5,156 bases of DNA from Bacillota bacterium. GTDB lineage: Bacteria > Bacillota_A > Clostridia > Peptostreptococcales > Anaerovoracaceae. The notes under the pieces were generated by a model. It saw only the letters and a program-made list of their open reading frames with translations, searched no databases and was not told the origin of the DNA. The stretch spans positions 1 to 5,156 of the forward strand of contig JAFRWH010000278.1 in assembly GCA_017438085.1 (NCBI GenBank), read 5' to 3'. Below, piece after piece: positions 1 through 4,432 of the stretch (within the stretch, counting starts at the first letter, position 1; each line of letters starts with the position of its first letter). The translations under genes were made by a program, and so were the position numbers.

Positions 1-4
1 AGGA
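1..4 (+). promoter_or_regulatory. Ribosome binding site of the NuoE-type gene
   Basis: The window opens with AGGA, six bases before the ATG at 11. This is a plausible Shine-Dalgarno core and supports that start codon. Only ten bases precede the gene, so the promoter and any upstream gene of the operon lie outside the window. Confidence 0.6.
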
Positions 5-10
5 TCAAAG

Positions 11-499
11 ATGGAAAGACTGAACGGAGAATCCATCAAAATCATCGACGAGATCGTCTCCAAGTACGCAGGACAGCCCGGACCTGTTATCGTGATGCTG
101 CACGATATTCAGGATAAACTGGGTTACATTCCCTACGAAGCAATGGAAGCGATCTCCAAAGCAACAGGTACCAGTGTTGCAGATGTATTCGGCGTTGTAA
201 ACTTCTATGCGCAGTTTACAACAGAGCCGAAGGGAAAGCATGTTATCAATGTATGCCTTGGTACGGCATGCTATGTAAAGGGATCTCAGAAGCTGATCGA
301 GATAGCACAGCAGGTAACCGGCGCCAAGATCAACGGCACCAGCCCTGACGGACTGTTCTCTCTGGATGCTACCAGATGCCTGGGTGCCTGCGGACTTGCT
401 CCTGTAGTCGTTATCGATGGCAGAGTAGTAGGAAACTGCACTCCCGCCAAGGTCGAAAAGGAGATCCAGGCTATTATCGACGCAGAAAAGGCCGCATAA
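11..499 (+). CDS. hndA: NuoE-type [2Fe-2S] subunit of NAD-linked [FeFe]-hydrogenase (HndA/HydC)
   Basis: This 162-residue protein is a thioredoxin-like [2Fe-2S] subunit of the NuoE/HoxE family. In bifurcating hydrogenases it pairs with the NuoF-type flavoprotein in the cytoplasm and carries electrons between NADH/FMN and the hydrogenase. An N-terminal helical part (about residues 1-70) contains the family stretch GYIPYEAM (38-45) and FYAQF (65-69). The C-terminal thioredoxin fold carries the four expected ligands: Cys82 and Cys87 (CLGTAC) and Cys123 and Cys127 (CLGAC). The length is normal and the gene appears intact. It abuts the next gene with no spacer. The hndB- and NuoF-like genes further on point to a hydrogenase rather than respiratory complex I. 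NAD-dependent formate dehydrogenase also uses this subunit, but the hydrogenase-like neighbours make that less likely. The names hydC and nuoE are used for the same family. Confidence 0.93.
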   Translation: MERLNGESIKIIDEIVSKYAGQPGPVIVMLHDIQDKLGYIPYEAMEAISKATGTSVADVFGVVNFYAQFTTEPKGKHVINVCLGTACYVKGSQKLIEIAQQVTGAKINGTSPDGLFSLDATRCLGACGLAPVVVIDGRVVGNCTPAKVEKEIQAIIDAEKAA

Positions 500-862
500 A
501 TGAAGCTAAGTGATATTGTCAGCTGTCTTGAAGCCAGAGACCTGGTGGTCTCCGGAGAAGAAGCTCTTGAAAAAGATTTTAAATATGCTTTCGCAACGGA
601 TCTGATGAGCGACGCGCTGGCAATGATAAAGGAGTCTCCCGAAGATACACTGCTTATTTCAGGGCTTGCCAATGTTCAGACATTGAGAACTGCAGAGATG
701 CTGGATATAAACACCATAGTCTTCGTCAGAGGGAAAATGCTGAATGACGAGATCCTGGAGATGGGGCAGGAAGGCGGTCTGAACCTTTTCACCACAAAAT
801 GCACCATGTATCAGGCTTGCGGCCGTCTTTATGCGAAAGGATTGCGTGAGATCAATGAGTAA
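500..862 (+). CDS. DRTGG-domain protein, first copy
   Basis: This 120-residue soluble protein is a stand-alone DRTGG domain. The family is known as a regulatory module attached to CBS domains and phosphotransacetylases, and free-standing copies accompany clostridial hydrogenase genes; its ligand is unknown. The recognisable core is LLISGLANVQTLRTAEML (51-68), followed by the strand INTIVFVRGK (70-79) and the segment leading to TTKC (98-101). The literal DRTGG sequence is absent, as is common in the family. Cys9, Cys101 and Cys107 are present but do not form a known cluster motif. ATG follows the upstream TAA directly, with a weak AAAAGG eight bases before it, so translation probably depends on coupling. 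Such proteins are sometimes labelled serine kinases by loose resemblance to HPr kinase; no kinase motif is visible. The exact role is unknown. Confidence 0.8.
   Translation: MKLSDIVSCLEARDLVVSGEEALEKDFKYAFATDLMSDALAMIKESPEDTLLISGLANVQTLRTAEMLDINTIVFVRGKMLNDEILEMGQEGGLNLFTTKCTMYQACGRLYAKGLREINE
838..841 (+). promoter_or_regulatory. Shine-Dalgarno candidate for the RsbT-like gene
   Basis: AGGA lies inside the end of the first DRTGG gene. It is thirteen bases before the ATG at 855 and only four before an in-frame GTG at 846. Neither spacing is ideal. This is why the start of the next gene is somewhat uncertain. Confidence 0.35.
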
Positions 863-1283
863 CAGTGTGCTGCACAAGGAATATACCGTTATCAGATTCG
901 ATTACGCCAGAGCCGGCAAGGTCAGCTCAGACATCAAAAAGACTCTGTCCACTATCGGGATTCCTTCCGCAGTGCTCAGACGCATATCGGTGGCCAGCTA
1001 TGAGTCGGAGATCAATATGATTATTCATGCTTACGGCGGAACTATCATCATGGATGTTTTCGACGATGGAAAGATACAGCTGATCTTCAGGGATGATGGT
1101 CCCGGGATCCCGGATATGGAAAAAGCCATGACTCCGGGCTATTCCACAGCCAGCGATGAAGCAAGAAACATGGGTTTCGGAGCCGGAATGGGGCTGCCTA
1201 ACATAAAGCGCGTGTCAGATGAATTCGATATCAGAACTTCGGAGAAAGGAACTACCCTTACTTTAGGGTTTAAAGTGGCGTAA
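855..1283 (+). CDS. RsbT/RsbW-like GHKL ATP-binding protein
   Basis: Read from the ATG at 855, this is a 142-residue single-domain GHKL ATPase of the anti-sigma-factor/serine-kinase type. The N-box is ESEINMIIHA (50-59) with Asn54 as the Mg-ATP residue. The G1 box is DDGPGIPD (80-87). MTPGYSTAS (92-100) precedes the G2 lid GFGAGMGLPNIKR (107-119). The GYS plus GLPxxKR pattern and the DEFDI ending resemble RsbT more than RsbW. Known relatives bind or phosphorylate STAS-domain proteins in partner-switching circuits, but no STAS gene is in the window, so its target is unknown. The frame stays open upstream to an ATG at 831 and a GTG at 846. I prefer 855 because it gives an 8-base overlap with the preceding gene and a normal family N-terminus. 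Its stop shares one base with the next start (TAATG). Confidence 0.85.
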   Translation: MSNSVLHKEYTVIRFDYARAGKVSSDIKKTLSTIGIPSAVLRRISVASYESEINMIIHAYGGTIIMDVFDDGKIQLIFRDDGPGIPDMEKAMTPGYSTASDEARNMGFGAGMGLPNIKRVSDEFDIRTSEKGTTLTLGFKVA

Positions 1284-2476
1284 TGATTAACAAAACTGTT
1301 GTGAATTACACACTGGAAAGCTGTGTCCGCTGTATGCGATGCGTCCAGACTTGTCCCACATCAGCCTTGTCTATGCATGACAACAGGGTGACCGTCAACG
1401 AGTCGAAATGCTTAAACTGCGGCAAATGCATAAGGGCATGCCACTCCAAAGGGCTGCTTGCTAAGGGAAGTTCTCTGGATGCCATAAAGGACTACGATTT
1501 TACTGTATGCCTGGTGCCCAGCGCCATGATCATGCAGTGCGGAGGACTGGAAGAAGCTGAAGAGCTCTTCTATGCCATAAAGCAGCTTGGCTTTGATGTG
1601 GTAGAGGACATTACCGGTACCGAAGGACAGCTTATGGAAGAGACCAGGAGACTGGCTGAAAACGGCGAAAACGACACAGTCATCGCCTCCACATGTCCTG
1701 TTATCAATCGGCTGATCGAAACAAGCTACCCAATGCTTCTTGAGCACCTGCTGCCGCTGAATTATCCAAGCGAAGTCGCTGCAAAGCAGGCCAGGAAAAT
1801 CTATAAGGATAAGGGAAATGTAGGAATATTCTACTGCAGCGAGTGTGAGGCTAAACTGATGCTGGCTAAGCACCCCTATGGCAATACCCAGTACGAGGTG
1901 GATCACGCTCTGGCATCTGTGGATCTGCTTCCCCTGATCAACGAAAACATGGGTAAAGGACGCCTGCCGGTGACCCTCTGCAGAGAAGGTCTTCAGGCAA
2001 CAAGTCCTACTCTGATGCTTCAGAAACAGACAGATCTCATAGCCGATGGCTTCGATAAGATCAACGATGTTCTGGACATGGAGGAATTCGGCATTTTCGA
2101 TTCCTTCAGGCTCATACATCTGTTCCCCTGTTTCAATGGCTGCGTAGGCGGACATCTGCTCTGGGGAAACAGCTACATCGTAAAGCACAATATGGACGCC
2201 CTTACGTCTCAAAGGAGCAAGCCTCCTGCGGACTATCCTATAGAAGATTTCTACACGGATGAGTTCAATTCAGCGGATGAGGGATCTGTAAGCTTCATGG
2301 AAAAGATGGCTTTCTTCCAGAAGGTCAACGAGCAGCTTGAACATCTGCCCGGATATGACTGCAGCGCCTGCGGTATGCAGACCTGCCGTATTATGGCTGA
2401 GGAAATAGTCAAAGGCCACAAGAGTTTAGACGACTGTCATATTCTTCACAGTATGAGAGGGAGAAAAAAAGAATGA
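1283..2476 (+). CDS. [FeFe]-hydrogenase-like iron-sulfur protein with altered H-cluster motifs, putative sensor
   Basis: This 397-residue cytoplasmic protein has three parts. Residues 10-60 form a two-[4Fe-4S] ferredoxin domain with ligands Cys14/17/20/24 and Cys43/46/49/53. Residues about 70-310 resemble the hydrogenase large-subunit domain: LVPSAMIMQCGG (77-88), LGFDVVEDITGTEGQLMEE (102-120), STCPVINRL (136-144), FYCSEC (183-188) and PCFNGCVGG (282-290). The C-terminus has a four-cysteine Fe-S motif, Cys360/363/368/385, like that in RnfB and in sensory HydS hydrogenases. Cysteines matching the four H-cluster ligands (138, 185, 283, 287) are kept, but the proton-relay cysteine is Thr137 and the conserved lysine of the second motif is Cys188, so normal H2 turnover is doubtful. 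I infer an H2 or redox sensor. The nearby kinase-like genes support this, although no PAS domain is seen. The domain assignment is confident; the role is not. Confidence 0.85.
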   Translation: MINKTVVNYTLESCVRCMRCVQTCPTSALSMHDNRVTVNESKCLNCGKCIRACHSKGLLAKGSSLDAIKDYDFTVCLVPSAMIMQCGGLEEAEELFYAIKQLGFDVVEDITGTEGQLMEETRRLAENGENDTVIASTCPVINRLIETSYPMLLEHLLPLNYPSEVAAKQARKIYKDKGNVGIFYCSECEAKLMLAKHPYGNTQYEVDHALASVDLLPLINENMGKGRLPVTLCREGLQATSPTLMLQKQTDLIADGFDKINDVLDMEEFGIFDSFRLIHLFPCFNGCVGGHLLWGNSYIVKHNMDALTSQRSKPPADYPIEDFYTDEFNSADEGSVSFMEKMAFFQKVNEQLEHLPGYDCSACGMQTCRIMAEEIVKGHKSLDDCHILHSMRGRKKE

Positions 2477-2805
2477 ATGTACAGGAATTGATTGAAAAGA
2501 CTGGCTGGAACTGCATAGCTGCTGCCGACCATCTGGACAGGGAAGTTAACGGCGCTTACTGCGGCGATCTTCTCAGCTGGGTCATGGGCAACGGCGAGCC
2601 CGATCAGGCCTGGATAACGGTTCAGGTACATATGAATGTTATAGCGGTGGCGGTTTTAAGGGAATTCTCCTGCGTTATCATTGCTGACAACGCCAATGTT
2701 CCCGAAGAGGTTATCGCAAAGGCGGAAGAGGAGGGACTTCCCGTTCTCGAAAGCGGCATACCGGTCTATGCCAGCGCCAAAAAACTTGTGGAACTCGGCA
2801 TCTGA
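2473..2805 (+). CDS. DRTGG-domain protein, second copy
   Basis: This 110-residue soluble protein is of the DRTGG or 'serine kinase-like' type often found beside clostridial hydrogenase genes. The characteristic stretch runs GAYCGDLLSWVMG (27-39), then AWITVQVHMNVIAVAVL (46-62), CVIIADN (67-73), and a C-terminal segment (77-96) that includes GLPVLESGIPVY. It is clearly diverged from the DRTGG protein at 500-862: it has the GDLLSWVMG block, which the first copy lacks. The two are therefore separate subfamilies and not a recent duplication. Cys14, Cys30 and Cys67 form no known motif. Its ATG overlaps the preceding stop by four bases (ATGA), with GAGGGAG about ten bases upstream. Its stop overlaps the next start (TGATG). 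No catalytic kinase motif is visible and the ligand is unknown. A role as a regulatory partner of the adjacent sensor and ATPases is inference from context. Confidence 0.8.
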   Translation: MNVQELIEKTGWNCIAAADHLDREVNGAYCGDLLSWVMGNGEPDQAWITVQVHMNVIAVAVLREFSCVIIADNANVPEEVIAKAEEEGLPVLESGIPVYASAKKLVELGI

Positions 2806-3506
2806 TGTTTTACGACTTTCACATACACAGCTGTCTGTCTCCCTGCGCGGAGGACGAGATGACGCCCAATAATATCTGCAACATGGCTCTCATAAAAGGC
2901 CTGGATATCATTGCGGTAACGGATCACAATTCCACACGTCAGCTCAGGTCCGTAAGCAAGGCAGCGGCTGAGACCGGAATAAAAATGCTTTACGGAGCGG
3001 AACTGGAAAGCAGCGAAGAAGTTCATGTGCTGGCACTGTTCCCGGATCTTGAAAAGGCCGAAGCTCTTCAGCCCTGGATAGACGAACACATGCCCGGCAT
3101 ACCAAACAGACCGGATTTTTTCGGAAACGAGCTTCTTCTGGACGAAGAGGATGAACCTGTGGGCATAGAAGAAAGACTTCTTCTTGTGTCCTTAAGCGCC
3201 AGCCTGGAGGAATGCGTAGAAGCAATCCACAGCCACGGCGGCAGAGCCATCCTTGCCCATGTGCTCGACAGAGCTAATTCCGTAACGCAGCAGCTCGGAT
3301 TCATACCCATGGATCTTCCCTACGACGGGCTGGAGATTAAATCTCCCGACCAGATGCAGAGGATAATAAAAACTCATCCATGGATAAAGCCTGAATCTAC
3401 TCACTGGTTCATCGATTCAGATGCGCACAGGCTGGTGGATATATCCGAGCCGGAAAATATCATCACTCATGACGAGATAAAAGAATTGTGGGGTGATGTA
3501 CTATGA
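2805..3506 (+). CDS. PHP-domain metal-dependent phosphoesterase
   Basis: This 233-residue protein belongs to the PHP superfamily (TrpH/YciV-like branch), metallohydrolases that cleave phosphoester bonds. Metal-binding motifs appear in order: DFHIHS with His6 and His8; TDHNS with Asp40 and His41; GAELES with Glu66; His74; HSHGGRAILAH with His142, His144 and His152; and DSDAH with Asp206 and His208. The set looks complete, so activity is likely. The acidic linker LLDEEDEPVGIEERLLL (111-127) is typical of this PHP branch. Cys10 and Cys14 (HSCLSPC) sit close to the metal site. The gene overlaps both neighbours, by one base upstream and four downstream. The substrate cannot be deduced; known relatives act on nucleotide phosphates or short RNA. 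Its place between a DRTGG protein and an ATPase suggests a regulatory role, perhaps nucleotide or phosphoprotein hydrolysis, but that is inference. Confidence 0.88.
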   Translation: MFYDFHIHSCLSPCAEDEMTPNNICNMALIKGLDIIAVTDHNSTRQLRSVSKAAAETGIKMLYGAELESSEEVHVLALFPDLEKAEALQPWIDEHMPGIPNRPDFFGNELLLDEEDEPVGIEERLLLVSLSASLEECVEAIHSHGGRAILAHVLDRANSVTQQLGFIPMDLPYDGLEIKSPDQMQRIIKTHPWIKPESTHWFIDSDAHRLVDISEPENIITHDEIKELWGDVL

Positions 3507-4057
3507 TGCAGGATCTTGCCATGCAGACCCTTGAGATACTGATGAACAGCGTCGGCGCCAAAGCCGAAAAAGTAATACTCAGGATCAGAGAGAGCGAGCA
3601 TGACAACAGGATCGATATAGAGGTGGAGGACAACGGGTGCGGCATGAGCCCCGAAATGGTCCGAAAAGTTACAGATCCCTTCACCACCAGCCGTAAGACC
3701 CGCAAGGTCGGACTGGGGGTAGCCTTCATGAAGGGACTGACCGAACAGTGCAACGGAAGCTTTGATATACAGAGCACTGTCGGCGTGGGGACCACAGTCA
3801 GAGCCTCGATACAGAAGGATCACATCGACGCTCCGCCGATGGGAGACCTTGGCGAGATGATAATGTATGTCATACAGGCAGACGAAAATGTCGATCTCGA
3901 ATTATATTACACAACAGATAATGGCAATTTTGAGTTTTTATCCGGGCAGGTGAGACAGGAGCTGGACGGCGTAAGCCTTCTGGAACCCGAGATACTGCTC
4001 TGGATAAAGGAGTACATAAATGAAGGCGTCATACATGCGAAGGAGGGCATGGAATGA
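3503..4057 (+). CDS. GHKL (histidine-kinase-type) ATP-binding protein with C-terminal extension
   Basis: This 184-residue protein starts directly with a histidine-kinase-type ATPase domain and has no dimerisation/phosphoacceptor region. The N-box is TLEILMNSVGAKA (9-21) with Asn15. The G1 box is DNGCGM (43-48), and DPFTTSRK (58-65) is the F-box-like segment. The G2 box begins VGLGVAFMKGL (69-79), and VGVGTTV (93-99) closes the fold. It could phosphorylate a separate partner or act as an ATP-dependent switch; it cannot be a classical autophosphorylating sensor kinase on its own. Residues about 105-184 lie outside the ATPase core and contain LGEMIMYVIQADENVDLELYY (116-136), a segment I cannot assign. 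Isoleucine is unusually often ATA (11 of 14), unlike the flanking hydrogenase subunit genes. The start is a double ATG overlapping the previous stop, with GGGGTGA upstream. It differs from the RsbT-like ATPase at 855 in both boxes. Confidence 0.83.
   Translation: MMQDLAMQTLEILMNSVGAKAEKVILRIRESEHDNRIDIEVEDNGCGMSPEMVRKVTDPFTTSRKTRKVGLGVAFMKGLTEQCNGSFDIQSTVGVGTTVRASIQKDHIDAPPMGDLGEMIMYVIQADENVDLELYYTTDNGNFEFLSGQVRQELDGVSLLEPEILLWIKEYINEGVIHAKEGME
4041..4046 (+). promoter_or_regulatory. Strong Shine-Dalgarno of the hndB-like gene
   Basis: AGGAGG lies seven bases before the ATG at 4054, inside the end of the preceding ATPase gene. It is among the best ribosome binding sites in the window. It decides the start over the out-of-frame ATG at 4049. 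It may let the enzyme subunit be translated more strongly than the regulatory genes before it. Confidence 0.75.
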
Positions 4058-4428
4058 AGAGTTTGGAAGATCTGAAGAAAATGCGTGAACTGGCCTTAAA
4101 AAAGGTTGAGATGCGCGAAGGAGGCAAGGATTATCGTGTCGTAGTCGGTATGGCTACCTGCGGTATCGCTGCCGGAGCAAGACCCGTCCTGAACAAGCTC
4201 GTAGAGGAGACTGCTGAAAAGGATTACAACTGCGTAGTCACCCAGACAGGCTGCATCGGAATGTGCGTTTACGAACCCATCGTCGAAGTATTCGGCAAGG
4301 ATGGTTCCCACACCACATACGTGCATGTAGACCCCGAAAAGGCTGCAAAGATCCTGGAAGAGCACATCGGAAAGGGCAATGTAGTTGAAGAATATACAGT
4401 TGATTCTGTAAGAGCACGGGAGGTTTAG
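4054..4428 (+). CDS. hndB: HndB-type thioredoxin-like Fe-S subunit of NAD-linked [FeFe]-hydrogenase
   Basis: This 124-residue protein is the small subunit usually encoded between the NuoE- and NuoF-type genes of tetrameric NADP- or NAD-linked [FeFe]-hydrogenases (HndB). A short charged helical N-terminus (1-25) is followed by a thioredoxin-like ferredoxin fold: VVVGMATCGIAAGARPVL (29-46) and TQTGCIGMCVYEPIVEVF (63-80). Cys36, Cys67 and Cys71 align with three of the four ligands in the related domain that starts the next gene. The fourth position is Val31, while Cys60 is an extra cysteine nearby, so the cluster may be atypical. YVHVDPEKAAKILEEH (89-104) matches the end of the fold. All five isoleucines are ATC, as expected for a well-expressed enzyme gene. 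It overlaps the preceding stop by four bases and ends four bases before the NuoF-type gene. Its function within the complex is inferred from the family. Confidence 0.88.
   Translation: MKSLEDLKKMRELALKKVEMREGGKDYRVVVGMATCGIAAGARPVLNKLVEETAEKDYNCVVTQTGCIGMCVYEPIVEVFGKDGSHTTYVHVDPEKAAKILEEHIGKGNVVEEYTVDSVRAREV
4418..4423 (+). promoter_or_regulatory. Shine-Dalgarno of the NuoF-type gene
   Basis: GGGAGG lies nine bases before the ATG at 4433, just inside the end of the hndB-like gene. It supports that ATG as the start. This is the only junction in the window with a true gap, of four bases. Confidence 0.7.
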
Positions 4429-4432
4429 TTCC

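Noticed and set aside
831..854. Upstream start at 831 for the RsbT-like gene
   Set aside because: It would overlap the first DRTGG gene by 32 bases and add residues with no family similarity. The ATG at 855 gives a usual short overlap. The GTG at 846 remains a minor alternative.
1102..1113. Perfect 12-base palindrome CCGGGATCCCGG as a possible operator or hairpin
   Set aside because: It encodes the conserved PGIP of the G1 ATP-binding box and sits mid-gene, so codon constraint and chance explain it. There is no following T run for a terminator.
1412..2212. Long minus-strand open frame of 266 codons inside the hydrogenase-like gene
   Set aside because: It is antisense to a clearly conserved protein with cysteine motifs, and its translation shows no recognisable domain. 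Its length follows from the codon pattern of the sense strand.
1283..2476. Calling the hydrogenase-like protein the catalytic HydA/HndD subunit
   Set aside because: It lacks the proton-relay cysteine, the motif-two lysine and the glycine-rich end of motif three, and it is shorter than the catalytic subunits. The catalytic gene is expected downstream of the NuoF-type gene.
2681..2872. Plus-strand open frame of 63 codons bridging the second DRTGG and PHP genes
   Set aside because: It is a shifted-frame shadow across two well-supported genes, with no ribosome binding site of note and no recognisable motif.
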